Source: a virus. Taken from it: DNA of 30,741 nucleotides. The notes beneath the pieces are model-generated. The model was not told the origin of the DNA. It saw nothing but the letters and a program-made list of their open reading frames with translations, and did no database searches. Made by a program: the position numbers and the translations under genes. Positions 1 to 7,661 of the stretch are shown piece after piece (the first letter of the stretch is position 1; each line of letters begins with the position of its first letter). The stretch is from IMG/VR virus record IMGVR_UViG_3300017769_000074, positions 1 to 30,741 of that record. One strand, 5' to 3'.

Positions 1-215
1 ATGGCAATGTAAATCAAGATGGTACATTGAAAATAAAAGAAACTGCTTCTGCTGTAGCAGATACAGCAGCTTATGGTCAGGTTTGGGTAAAAAGTGATAC
101 ACCAAATAATTTATACTTTACAAATGATGCAGGTAATGATGTGCAAATAACAAATGGTACATCTTTGGCAGGAGCAGGATTGAATCCTATAATAGCAAGT
201 ATGATTTTTGGGTAA
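1..215 (+). CDS. Tail fibre / appendage protein, C-terminal part (5'-truncated by window edge)
   Basis: The reading frame is open from position 3 and ends at 213-215. It has no start of its own: the in-frame ATG at 27 lies inside the domain and has no ribosome binding site. The protein is nearly identical to the last ~70 residues of the complete 218-residue protein at 29826-30482, sharing the KIKETASAVADTAAYGQVWV core and the ending NPIIASMIFG. The first 103 bases are identical at the DNA level, and after that most changes are synonymous. This type of C-terminal domain is common in marine phage fibre proteins. It is either the same gene split by circular permutation or a second copy of it. 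Confidence 0.75.
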   Translation, partial: GNVNQDGTLKIKETASAVADTAAYGQVWVKSDTPNNLYFTNDAGNDVQITNGTSLAGAGLNPIIASMIFG

Positions 216-474
216 GGAGAATAGATGTCAGCACCAAATTTAACAAGTATATCAACAATAACAGCAAAGTCAGCACTTATTGAATTAACTACAGGTGGTG
301 CTACTGTTTTATCTAATTCAGCATCATCAAACAAAGTATTTAAAGTATCTAGTCTTATTGTATCAAATATAGATGGCTCTAGTGCAGCAGATTTTACCTT
401 AAGAGTAGCTAAGGCAGGTGGAAGTGCTTTTAGTATTTTTAGCACAGTAAGTGTGCCTGCTGATTCTGTTTTAG
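1..474. repeat. Left copy of diverged terminal repeat
   Basis: Position 1 aligns with 30262 and position 225 with 30492, the difference being a 6-base insertion in the right copy. The first 103 bases are identical. Beyond that, scattered substitutions appear, mostly at third codon positions, and the start of the following gene (225 on) is clearly diverged over its first 120 bases before becoming more similar again. This is not an exact terminal redundancy. Confidence 0.85.
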
Positions 475-587
475 TTGCATTTGATAAGAATACTACCATT
501 TATTTAGAAGAAAATGATTCTTTGACAGGTATAGCTAGTGCAAATAGTGATTTGCTAGCTTTTATAAGCTATGAGGAAATAAGTTAA
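225..587 (+). CDS. Small fibre-associated structural protein
   Basis: 120 residues, starting after GGTAAGGAGAATAG (good ribosome binding site). The composition is Ser/Ala/Thr/Val-rich with no charged clusters, consistent with a beta-rich virion surface protein. The central block FKVSSLIVSNIDGSSAADFT recurs almost unchanged in the truncated gene at the right end (30492 on), whereas residues ~15-35 differ strongly between the two. It overlaps the next gene by one base (TAATG). Similar small proteins accompany fibre genes in marine phages. Function is not known; a fibre tip, chaperone or decoration role is inference. Confidence 0.7.
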   Translation: MSAPNLTSISTITAKSALIELTTGGATVLSNSASSNKVFKVSSLIVSNIDGSSAADFTLRVAKAGGSAFSIFSTVSVPADSVLVAFDKNTTIYLEENDSLTGIASANSDLLAFISYEEIS

Positions 588-1459
588 TGTCAAGATATAT
601 TGGAGGAATAATACACCCTACAGAAAGATATAGAACCCAAACAAACACACAATCAAGAGGTGTCTGGGATATGAAAGAACAATATCAACACAAAGCTAAT
701 GATAATTGGCATAGTCCTCTTGAACTTTATCCAAGCAATGCAGGACAAAGGATGCCTGTTACACTAACAACAGTTGCAGGTGGAAGTGCTGATGATACAA
801 GTGCATATCAAGTACATACTGAAGATTTTGATGCAGCTAGAGCAGTAAGACCAACAGGTCGATTATATTTTGCTATCAAAGTAACTGCTAGCACAGCTTT
901 TTTAAATGATTTTTGCATTGGAGCAGTACAAATAACTACAGGTAATTATGGTGCTTTGAATCATGGTTGGTCATTCAATGTTGTATCAGATTATACAGAT
1001 TGGCAATATGCAACAGTAACAGGATTAAATACAACAAGTGCAGGTTTTGAAAATTATTCAGATATTATAGGAGCAGATAGTCAAAGTTTTGCATCAAATG
1101 TAAATAGTGCAGCAAATGCAAGAATATCAAGGTTATCTAATACAAGTTCTAGTGGTACAGGAGCAGCAGATGGTGTATCAAGCACATATAGCAAATCTCT
1201 TGAAGGTGATGGAACTATTATAGGAAGTAGCACAACTACTATTGCACAATCAGCAGGAACAAGTTTCATGTATACAGAAGCATCAGGAACACAGTCAAAT
1301 ATGAGAGATAAATGGTTTTGGACTAGGAGTCCTGAAGTAACTATTTCTGATGAGAGCAACATAAATTTAACAATAGTATATCATGCAGCTTCTCCATCAG
1401 GAACAGGTATGACAGATGCAGCAGATGAGCCTTTATTTAGGTGGTGGTGGGCAGCATGA
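587..1459 (+). CDS. Phage structural protein, fibre region
   Basis: 290 residues, starting at the TAATG overlap with the upstream gene and preceded by GAGGAAATAAG. The N-terminus (SRYIGGIIHPTERYRTQT) and a Trp/aromatic-containing, Ser/Thr/Gly-rich body suggest a lectin-like beta-sandwich. The protein ends in an unusual Trp-rich tail (FRWWWAA). Its stop is part of an ATGA overlap with the next gene, so it is probably translationally coupled. Position between fibre genes suggests a virion appendage or receptor-binding role. No enzymatic motif is visible. Confidence 0.65.
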   Translation: MSRYIGGIIHPTERYRTQTNTQSRGVWDMKEQYQHKANDNWHSPLELYPSNAGQRMPVTLTTVAGGSADDTSAYQVHTEDFDAARAVRPTGRLYFAIKVTASTAFLNDFCIGAVQITTGNYGALNHGWSFNVVSDYTDWQYATVTGLNTTSAGFENYSDIIGADSQSFASNVNSAANARISRLSNTSSSGTGAADGVSSTYSKSLEGDGTIIGSSTTTIAQSAGTSFMYTEASGTQSNMRDKWFWTRSPEVTISDESNINLTIVYHAASPSGTGMTDAADEPLFRWWWAA

Positions 1460-1767
1460 TTGCAGTTAAGGATATACAGACATCTACATCAACAGTTGAT
1501 GGCAATGAAAAAATTAGTATTGATTTTACAAATTTATCAAGTGTAAGTGTGGGAGATACATTTACCTTGACTGCTTTTGGCAATGAACTAGAAACAAGTT
1601 CAATAGGTTCAAGCACAACAGAATTATGGATAGATTGGGTTGCAGCCAATTATAATGTAAAAGCTAATAATAGCACAGCAACAAGAAACAATAAAGTATT
1701 AGAAATTTTAGCAAGCGATTCATCTGAATCTAATTTAGTGCTAGATACAGGTAATACAGGAGAATAA
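1456..1767 (+). CDS. Small Ser/Thr-rich structural protein
   Basis: 103 residues. I place the start at the ATG at 1456, which overlaps the previous TGA (ATGA), rather than at the in-frame GTG 15 bases upstream inside the previous gene. The sequence is low in charge and rich in Thr, Ser, Asn and Leu, with alternating polar/hydrophobic pattern typical of beta structure. The stop is immediately followed by the ATG of the next fibre gene. I do not recognise the family; location implies a small virion or fibre accessory protein. Confidence 0.6.
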   Translation: MIAVKDIQTSTSTVDGNEKISIDFTNLSSVSVGDTFTLTAFGNELETSSIGSSTTELWIDWVAANYNVKANNSTATRNNKVLEILASDSSESNLVLDTGNTGE

Positions 1768-2565
1768 ATGGCATTAACAAACAAAACAATAGCAAGTTCA
1801 TATAAAGACATACTACAAGTTGATAATAATGGAGGTGGAAGAACTGCTGATGGTACTGTTGTAAAAGATGGTGAGGGAAATCCAACTGCACTTACATTAG
1901 GTGGAAATAAAGCACACATAAAACCTGCTACAAACCAAACAGATGTTTTTATGGTAGAAGATGCAAGTGGTGCAGATATACTAAAGGTTGATACTACAAA
2001 TGCACAAATCAAAGCAGGAGCAACACAGACTTATGTAAATACAAAGGTGCAAAGATTTTGTATCTATAGTTATGATATACCTGATGGTTATCATGTATCT
2101 ATGATGGTGGATGTAGGTTCAAGTGGTCTTTCTGCAACAGGAGCAACATCTGACTCAGGAACAAGTTTTGGTACAGGAACTGACCCTGCAACATCTTTAA
2201 CCTTAGCAGATAACGAGCAGACATCAATGCAACTCTTAAATAGCATTTTTTATGTACCTGTAGCAATTACAATAGATGAGGTTAGAGTTCTTGGAACAGG
2301 TGATGGTTCAAATATTGATTTTCATGTAATGCAGTATGATATGCAAACAGGAACAGGTAGTGATGCAGGTGACTTATCAAATGGAACATTATTAGCACAT
2401 ACAGGAAGTGTAGTAGCTGTTGATGGAGATAGAATAGTTACAACAACACTAACAATAGACCAAGCTAATGTAGCAGCAGATAAAATTATAATAGCTACTG
2501 TAGAACAAATAGGAACATCAACAGATGTATCAGCACAATTATTAATAAAATATCATTATCAGTAA
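1768..2565 (+). CDS. Fibre/appendage protein
   Basis: 265 residues, beginning directly after the upstream stop with GGAGAATAA as ribosome binding site. The N-terminal ~90 residues contain a short repeat pattern seen in phage fibre shafts (LGGNKAHIKPA, VEDASGADILKVDTTNAQIKA), followed by a predicted beta-rich globular domain (~100-265) with no Cys. This modular shaft-plus-head layout is typical of fibres, and it resembles the shaft-like part of the 29826 protein. Receptor binding is an inference from position and layout. Confidence 0.65.
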   Translation: MALTNKTIASSYKDILQVDNNGGGRTADGTVVKDGEGNPTALTLGGNKAHIKPATNQTDVFMVEDASGADILKVDTTNAQIKAGATQTYVNTKVQRFCIYSYDIPDGYHVSMMVDVGSSGLSATGATSDSGTSFGTGTDPATSLTLADNEQTSMQLLNSIFYVPVAITIDEVRVLGTGDGSNIDFHVMQYDMQTGTGSDAGDLSNGTLLAHTGSVVAVDGDRIVTTTLTIDQANVAADKIIIATVEQIGTSTDVSAQLLIKYHYQ

Positions 2566-2574
2566 GGAGATAAA

Positions 2575-4119
2575 ATGGCACAATATACTAAAGAAATTAG
2601 ATTGACAACAGACAAGGGTGACTATATAAAAACCATCACAGGTAATTATGAAGTAATATTTGATAAAATAATGAGAGTAGATAACAATACTAGACCTATA
2701 CAACTTATAGCTTACTCTGATACTATAGCTAGTGACACTATGGATTTTCCAAAAGGTATTTTAATAGAGAATACAGGTAATGTTGCTTGTGAAATTGGTG
2801 TACAAACATCAGAATTTACTGTTGATAATGCTACTGATTCAGCAGATAGTGTGTCAGCAGGTAGTCATTTTCTTATGTTTTTAGTTCCTGCAAAAGAATG
2901 TATATATTTGCCAAATAATAGACTTCTAGGTGCATCTACAAATGCAGGTTGTGGTCTAGGTGTAGAAGTTGATAATGCAGTACCTGATTCTAATGAGTAT
3001 GTAGATAGTGGTGCAGATGTTGACCATGCAACTGCAGCAACTATGGGTTCAGATGCTACTCATACTACACTCAACCTTGAAGATGGGCATAGTAAATTTT
3101 TTAAAGTAGGTGATTTAATTAGGCTAGAAAATGAGATTTGCAAAGTAACAGCAGTAGGAACAGGTGCAGACTTAGCTAACAGTACATTGACAATAGAAAG
3201 AGGTTTATTTGGCTCTACAGCAGCAACTCACGCAGATGATGTTGCAGTTAGATTTCCATTCTTTAATATGCACCATGACTTTGATGATACATCTTATAAT
3301 GGTGGTGGTAATGGGAGTGCTACAGTAGTTAAAACAAATGCTAGTGGTAGATTTAAAGCTATGAACTTTTTTGGAAATGGCAGAACATCTGATGCTGTTG
3401 TAGATGGATTAGTAGCAGGCTCAGTAGCAATAAAATTTTATGAAAGTGGCTATCAAGAATTTGGACTAGCAGGTATTACACCTAGCACAAAGACAGGACT
3501 AGCAGTATCAACTGCCTATGCCTTTGCCTTGACAATAGATGGTGGAAGTTCAGATGATATTAGCTTTACAACAGATTCAAGTGATGTTACCTTTGGTAAT
3601 GTAATAGGTAAGATACAATCAGCTATAAATGATAAGTTTACAGCAGGCACAAATTTAAAAGGCAAGAAAGCAACCATAGCAATTATAGATGGTGATGTGA
3701 GAATTACAAGTGGCTCAAGATTATCTACAGGTGCAATACTTATAGCTGCACCTAGTTCAGGAACTACGCCACTTGGGGTTGGAATTATACCTGCTGTAGG
3801 TGTTTTAGAAAAGGCAGTTGCAGGAAAATTACCTGATGATACTTTACAAGACCCTGTAACATTTGCAACTAAGAAAAACAGTAATGCTTTCTTACTTGAT
3901 GATGGTATGGGTAATTTATCAGGTGCAGGTGGTACAGGAACATTAAACTATGAAACAGGTGAGATTAATTTAAATGCTTACCCTAATGCAGAGTTTGTTG
4001 TAAGTGCCAATACAAAAGCAGGTTTTTCAGGTGGTGCAAGTTCAGGCATACTAACAATGGGTGCTAGAAGTTGTAATCAAAAATCAGACACACAAATAAG
4101 AATAATAAGTTTAGGGTAA
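2575..4119 (+). CDS. Large fibre / head or tail appendage protein
   Basis: 514 residues, preceded by AAGGAGATAAA. Around residues 165-225 there is a compact segment (KFFKVGDLIRLENEICKVTA ... TLTIERGLFGSTAATHADD) of a kind I associate with phage appendage proteins, in which a small beta barrel precedes a variable C-terminal half. The remainder is Gly/Ser/Thr/Ala-rich without enzymatic motifs. It is the last gene of the fibre block; a stable hairpin spans its stop codon and separates it from the connector/tail genes. Specific virion location is unknown. Confidence 0.65.
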   Translation: MAQYTKEIRLTTDKGDYIKTITGNYEVIFDKIMRVDNNTRPIQLIAYSDTIASDTMDFPKGILIENTGNVACEIGVQTSEFTVDNATDSADSVSAGSHFLMFLVPAKECIYLPNNRLLGASTNAGCGLGVEVDNAVPDSNEYVDSGADVDHATAATMGSDATHTTLNLEDGHSKFFKVGDLIRLENEICKVTAVGTGADLANSTLTIERGLFGSTAATHADDVAVRFPFFNMHHDFDDTSYNGGGNGSATVVKTNASGRFKAMNFFGNGRTSDAVVDGLVAGSVAIKFYESGYQEFGLAGITPSTKTGLAVSTAYAFALTIDGGSSDDISFTTDSSDVTFGNVIGKIQSAINDKFTAGTNLKGKKATIAIIDGDVRITSGSRLSTGAILIAAPSSGTTPLGVGIIPAVGVLEKAVAGKLPDDTLQDPVTFATKKNSNAFLLDDGMGNLSGAGGTGTLNYETGEINLNAYPNAEFVVSANTKAGFSGGASSGILTMGARSCNQKSDTQIRIISLG

Positions 4120-4187
4120 AAAATGGAGCAGATATTTGAAATGATAATATTGGGGTTGTTGTTCAAGTTTTTGCTCCACCCTTACCC
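4114..4187 (+). terminator. Long two-part hairpin at end of fibre block
   Basis: GGGTAA (4114-4119) pairs with TTACCC (4182-4187), and TGGAGCA (4124-4130) pairs with TGCTCCA (4172-4178). Together they form 6 + 7 perfect base pairs with a small internal loop and a 41-nt terminal loop. The stem includes the stop codon of the upstream gene. It is followed by an A-rich stretch, not a U-run, so it may be an RNA stability or processing element rather than a true terminator. Confidence 0.5.
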
Positions 4188-4218
4188 AAGTATTAAAAAT
4201 ATAAAAAAGAGGTAAATA

Positions 4219-5223
4219 ATGGCAGTTACTAGCTTTAAATATGCAAGTATATCAGATTTAAGTAACTATTTTAACCAAGCAGGTGATTTTGATAGTAAAA
4301 AACAACTATTTAATCCATCTACAGGCTCAAATTTGCACACATTCCATGATTGTGGATTTGTAGATAAATTTTTTATAAATGGTGATGAGCAAGCTGCATC
4401 TAATAGTGATGGTGATACACCTAATGCAAATGGTGAATGGTTATATACAGCAACAGAAAATAAACTTGAATATTATAATGACACATACACATCTACAACA
4501 ATAAATAATTTAGTGTTTGAAGCAGGTGTAGATTTTACAGATTTTTTAAATCAACAACTTGTAAACTCAAGCATGGAACTTAACAACTTGCTTGATTCAA
4601 GATACCCAACACCCTTACCTAAAAATACACAGATTTCTGAAACTGCATCTAGTGGTTTAACAGTTGAATATGATGCTATAATAATTAAAGCTACCTGTTA
4701 TATTTGTGCAAGTAATATGATTAGAAGTAAAGACCCAATGAGTGAGCAAGCTGACTATTACTACAATTTAGTTACAAATGTTGAAGGAACAGGCATTACA
4801 GACAGACTTAACAAAGGAGAATACAAACTTTCATTTGAGGTAGATAACAAAGATTCTCAAGGCTCTATCAGAAAAATCACACAAGCAGGAACTATGCAGC
4901 TTGTTGAAACAGCAGGTGAGTATATAGGTGAGCCTTATGATGTATTAAGAATAACTTGCACAACAGGTGGTGCTTATGGTGTAGCAAAATGCAAGGTTGA
5001 ATATTATGGTAATGATAAACTCTTTGGTCAAGAAACAACAGATAATATAGTTACAGGAAGCCTTGACCTTTGGTCAGGACTAGGTGGTTTAGCAGTCAGG
5101 TATCAAGGTAGTAGTATGACAGCAGATGACCAATGGGAAATACCTGTAGTATCAGAAGCAAGAAAAATTAGTAATGCTAGCACAGGAACTATAAATTTAA
5201 GCAGAAAAGGTAAAAGATATTAA
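4219..5223 (+). CDS. Head-tail connector-like structural protein
   Basis: 334 residues, start after AAGAGGTAAATA. Residues ~100-185 carry a helical segment (FLNQQLVNSSMELNNLLDSR, then YPTPLP, then an Ala/Cys-containing helix and a Tyr-rich segment) that resembles the arrangement in gp436/DUF1320-type connector proteins, where an 'rY..Pl' motif links two helices. The C-terminal ~150 residues look beta-rich and may be an added domain, since such connectors are usually about 150 residues. It is the first gene of the connector/tail block and its stop overlaps the next ATG. Connector role is inference; confidence is moderate. Confidence 0.5.
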   Translation: MAVTSFKYASISDLSNYFNQAGDFDSKKQLFNPSTGSNLHTFHDCGFVDKFFINGDEQAASNSDGDTPNANGEWLYTATENKLEYYNDTYTSTTINNLVFEAGVDFTDFLNQQLVNSSMELNNLLDSRYPTPLPKNTQISETASSGLTVEYDAIIIKATCYICASNMIRSKDPMSEQADYYYNLVTNVEGTGITDRLNKGEYKLSFEVDNKDSQGSIRKITQAGTMQLVETAGEYIGEPYDVLRITCTTGGAYGVAKCKVEYYGNDKLFGQETTDNIVTGSLDLWSGLGGLAVRYQGSSMTADDQWEIPVVSEARKISNASTGTINLSRKGKRY

Positions 5224-5663
5224 TGGCTATTACATACACAAATAATTTTAATAATATACTTGATAAGGTTATGGAAAATATTAAGTCAGAAATGCCAATA
5301 CCTGTACAAAAAACTACATCTGAACAACCTTTAGTGAAAGCAAATGAGTCAATAAGATTGATACCTAATGGCTCTAGTTTAGTTGAGTATGCTTCACATA
5401 TGGAGCAAAGAGAATTTAGTATAACTATACAATATGTGTTTAGCGACAGGAGAGAAAGTCATAATTTTTTAGACCATGTTATGAACAACTGTAGCAGGCT
5501 AGAAGCACTTATACATGACAATTTAACTATGACATTATCAGATTCAACTACTGCATTTGATTGTAAAATGAATAATTCTGAATTTGATGCAGATATAGAA
5601 GAAGAAGGATTTTATGTTGTAGAGTATGACTTTAGTTGTCAGCATATTGCAAATGTAGCATAG
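5223..5663 (+). CDS. Putative tail terminator / tail completion protein
   Basis: 146 residues, start overlapping the previous stop (TAATG). The pattern of an N-terminal helix (ILDKVMENIKSEMP), a beta segment (REFSITIQYVFSD), a helix (HNFLDHVMNNCSRLEALI) and an acidic beta end (EEEGFYVVEYDFSC) matches what is expected for small tail-terminator or minor tail proteins. Its position between connector and tube genes is the usual place for such a protein. No sequence motif proves it. Confidence 0.45.
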   Translation: MAITYTNNFNNILDKVMENIKSEMPIPVQKTTSEQPLVKANESIRLIPNGSSLVEYASHMEQREFSITIQYVFSDRRESHNFLDHVMNNCSRLEALIHDNLTMTLSDSTTAFDCKMNNSEFDADIEEEGFYVVEYDFSCQHIANVA

Positions 5664-5670
5664 GAGAAAT

Positions 5671-5856
5671 ATGAAAATAAAAGCAAATCAAAAATTTAGC
5701 AATTTAGAGCCACAGGCTATTCCATGTGATGTTTCTATTAGAAAGTCATTACAGAAAGGTAAAGTTGTTGATGTAAGTAAAAAAGTAGCTGAGAGTTTAC
5801 TAGCTATAAACATTGTAGATAAAATAAGTAACAAAAAAAGCAAGGAGAATAAATAA
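5671..5856 (+). CDS. Small basic protein, unknown
   Basis: 61 residues, preceded by AGGAGAAAT. It is lysine-rich, with a basic C-terminal tail (ISNKKSKENK). The pattern of a short beta start, a Lys/Val segment and 'AESLLAINIVDKI' resembles small proteins found beside tail tube or head genes in other phages that look like an SH3-like fold. It overlaps the tube gene (TAATG), so it is translationally coupled to it. Function is unknown. Confidence 0.55.
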   Translation: MKIKANQKFSNLEPQAIPCDVSIRKSLQKGKVVDVSKKVAESLLAINIVDKISNKKSKENK

Positions 5857-6956
5857 TGGCAGATGCTAGAGTTCTTCCTATAAGTAGTGTAATAGCAGGC
5901 ATAAAAGCTGAAGATGGTGCAGGTAATGGTTTTGGTCAAGGTATAGACCAAGCAAGTAATGATAGTACTGCATACAGACAGCTTAACATGGTTCAAGTTC
6001 AAAAACCTGTATTTAACATTACTAGGGAATCAAGATTATTATCAGGTAGAGGTAGTGTAAAAAATGCTGCTGATACAATTATAAGTCAAAAAGGTGGTAC
6101 TGTAACAATGCCATTTGATATGATTGCAACACCAAAACTATTGTCACAGCATTTATGTTTAGTAGGGCAAGAGCATAGTGAGTCAGGTAGTGGAGGAAGT
6201 GAAGTACACACAACAGAGTTTGATGGAAGCAGTAATGCAACATCTGTTGGTAGCACAGAAAGCAACAATATACCACATAGTGTGAATATAGCTTATTATC
6301 CTGCTGCTGCTGAAGGTATAAAAATATGTGGTGCAGTTGCATCAGACCTGTCAATATCTGCTGATTTTGGCACAAATGGTGGGTTTGTTTCTATGAGTGG
6401 TAATTACTTTAGTGGTTTTTCAAAAGTTGGTGCAACTACTAGTGTAATGGAGCAAACATTTGATGGTAGTTGGGTAGCACCTGACACATCATACTATCAT
6501 ATAGGTGGACTAACAACAAAAACACTAGATGTAGAAGGTAATGCTACACAAAACTTAGTTCTAAAATCATTTAATTTTAACATATCAAATGGTGTAAATA
6601 GAATTGGTTTTGATGGCAATGGTAATGCAGAAGCCTATGCACTTCCTGAGTATGCTATAACAGGCAACATTTCACTTAAGTATGATGATGAGTTTGACTA
6701 TGGAAGTGGTAATAATGTTATACAAGATTTCCTAGATGGTGACACTATGTCTTTGGCACTTAAATGGGGAGATGGAACTGTTAGTGCTTTAGGTGAAATG
6801 AATATTTTAGCTGAAATACAATATACAGGAGACCCTGCACAAGACATAAGTGAAAATGGAATATTTCATAATTTATCTTTTGAGTGTGTGCAAAACAGTT
6901 CTACAGAAGCATTTAAATTAGAGCAGTTTGTAGGAGAATCTCAATCAGCTTGGTAA
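5856..6956 (+). CDS. Major tail (tube) protein
   Basis: 366 residues, starting after GGAGAATAA. The beta-rich Gly/Ser/Asn composition, the N-terminal block (LPISSVIAGIKAEDGAG) and the position immediately before the frameshifted chaperone pair and the tape measure gene are the classical signature of the siphovirus tube subunit. It is longer than lambda gpV (246 residues), so it probably carries a surface-exposed extra domain. An 8-bp hairpin follows the gene. Role assigned mainly by synteny. Confidence 0.65.
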   Translation: MADARVLPISSVIAGIKAEDGAGNGFGQGIDQASNDSTAYRQLNMVQVQKPVFNITRESRLLSGRGSVKNAADTIISQKGGTVTMPFDMIATPKLLSQHLCLVGQEHSESGSGGSEVHTTEFDGSSNATSVGSTESNNIPHSVNIAYYPAAAEGIKICGAVASDLSISADFGTNGGFVSMSGNYFSGFSKVGATTSVMEQTFDGSWVAPDTSYYHIGGLTTKTLDVEGNATQNLVLKSFNFNISNGVNRIGFDGNGNAEAYALPEYAITGNISLKYDDEFDYGSGNNVIQDFLDGDTMSLALKWGDGTVSALGEMNILAEIQYTGDPAQDISENGIFHNLSFECVQNSSTEAFKLEQFVGESQSAW

Positions 6957-6967
6957 ACTTAGTTTAC

Positions 6968-6989
6968 TTTAGTATATTAGCATACTAAA
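6968..6989 (+). other. Hairpin downstream of tail tube gene
   Basis: TTTAGTAT (6968-6975) and ATACTAAA (6982-6989) form a perfect 8-bp inverted repeat around a 6-nt loop (ATTAGC). It lies in the 45-base gap between the tube gene and the chaperone gene, just ahead of the GGAGA ribosome binding site. It has no U-run, so it is more likely a 3'-end stabiliser or a weak attenuator that lowers chaperone levels relative to tube protein. Confidence 0.45.
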
Positions 6990-7001
6990 TGGAGATTTAA
7001 A

Positions 7002-7271
7002 ATGTCTAAAAATGCTAAAATAAAGGGTGAGAATGTTAAGGAATTGACATTTGAGGTTAAAGATTTAAACTTAGATGAAAGGATTGACTTTAATAACATC
7101 ATAACAAAAAGTGGTGGTATATCAAATATTGTTTTTGGTGATTGGGTAAACTTAGTAAGAATAGCTACAACACTAACTGATGAACAAATAAATGATTTTA
7201 CTGACACAGAAATTATAGCAATAGCAAATAGATGTTATGAGGTTGTGAATAAAAAAAAATTGAAGAAATAA
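7002..7271 (+). CDS. Tail assembly chaperone, short form (gpG-like)
   Basis: 89 residues, start after GGAGATTTAAA. It sits exactly between tube and tape measure genes, where siphoviruses encode the gpG chaperone. The gene ends a few codons after a run of nine A residues (7251-7259) read AAT AAA AAA AAA TTG in frame 0. A -1 slip there leads into the open frame that runs to 7660, giving a longer G-T fusion. The protein is mixed charged and helical, with no catalytic motif, as in this family. Chaperone role is inferred from synteny plus the slippery site. Confidence 0.7.
   Translation: MSKNAKIKGENVKELTFEVKDLNLDERIDFNNIITKSGGISNIVFGDWVNLVRIATTLTDEQINDFTDTEIIAIANRCYEVVNKKKLKK
7251..7259 (+). promoter_or_regulatory. 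Slippery site for -1 programmed ribosomal frameshift
   Basis: Nine consecutive A residues contain the heptamer A AAA AAA in the correct phase for tandem -1 slippage. It is followed within 12 bases by the 0-frame stop TAA (7269-7271). The -1 frame is open on both sides of the site and continues for 134 codons including the stop. I did not find a strong downstream stem-loop by eye. Confidence 0.7.
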
Positions 7272-7660
7272 CTTTGATTTTGAATGTATGGTTTGCAGTA
7301 AAAAAACCATCTACACAACATACTAAAGAGTTTCCTTACTCTGCTTTTAATCCTGTAACACAAGAATCAGTTACAATAACAAATAAAGAACAAATATATG
7401 GTCTATTAATGGAATGTTACAATGAAGCAATAGAAAAAGGATATGATATAGGTGAAGCATTATACAATCAACTTTTTTTCTTTGCAGACCCTGTTAAAAT
7501 GTTCGACCAAGAATGTCAAAACCTTATTAAAAAATACATATTCTGTGATGCTTTTAAGTGTCCACCTTATCCTAGCTTACAAGAAACACCTGCTGAATTA
7601 GTTGATAATTTTTTACTAATAAAAAAAGAAATACAAAGTGCAAGTATAGAAGGAAAATAA
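7259..7660 (+). CDS. Tail assembly chaperone, frameshift extension (gpT-like part of G-T fusion)
   Basis: After a -1 slip on the A run, translation would continue ATT GAA GAA ATA ACT TTG ... without a stop to 7658-7660, adding ~133 residues to the first ~86 and giving a fusion of about 219 residues. There is no good independent start: the first candidates are TTG codons at 7274 and 7280 without a ribosome binding site, which supports expression by frameshifting. The product is helical with Cys and aromatic residues (FAVKKPS ... YNQLFFFADPVKMF). The tape measure gene begins immediately after. In lambda the equivalent fusion wraps the tape measure protein during tail assembly. Confidence 0.7.
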   Translation: MEEITLILNVWFAVKKPSTQHTKEFPYSAFNPVTQESVTITNKEQIYGLLMECYNEAIEKGYDIGEALYNQLFFFADPVKMFDQECQNLIKKYIFCDAFKCPPYPSLQETPAELVDNFLLIKKEIQSASIEGK

Positions 7661-7661
7661 T

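Noticed and set aside
1-474. Exact direct terminal repeat of a linear phage genome.
   Set aside because: The two copies differ by many substitutions and a 6-base insertion, so they cannot be the two ends of one molecule with identical terminal redundancy.
4123-4215. A 30-codon open frame (MEQIFEMIILGLLFKFLLHP then a basic tail) between the fibre block and connector gene.
   Set aside because: It has no convincing ribosome binding site and most of it lies inside the hairpin at 4114-4187. The hydrophobic content can arise from the U-rich loop.
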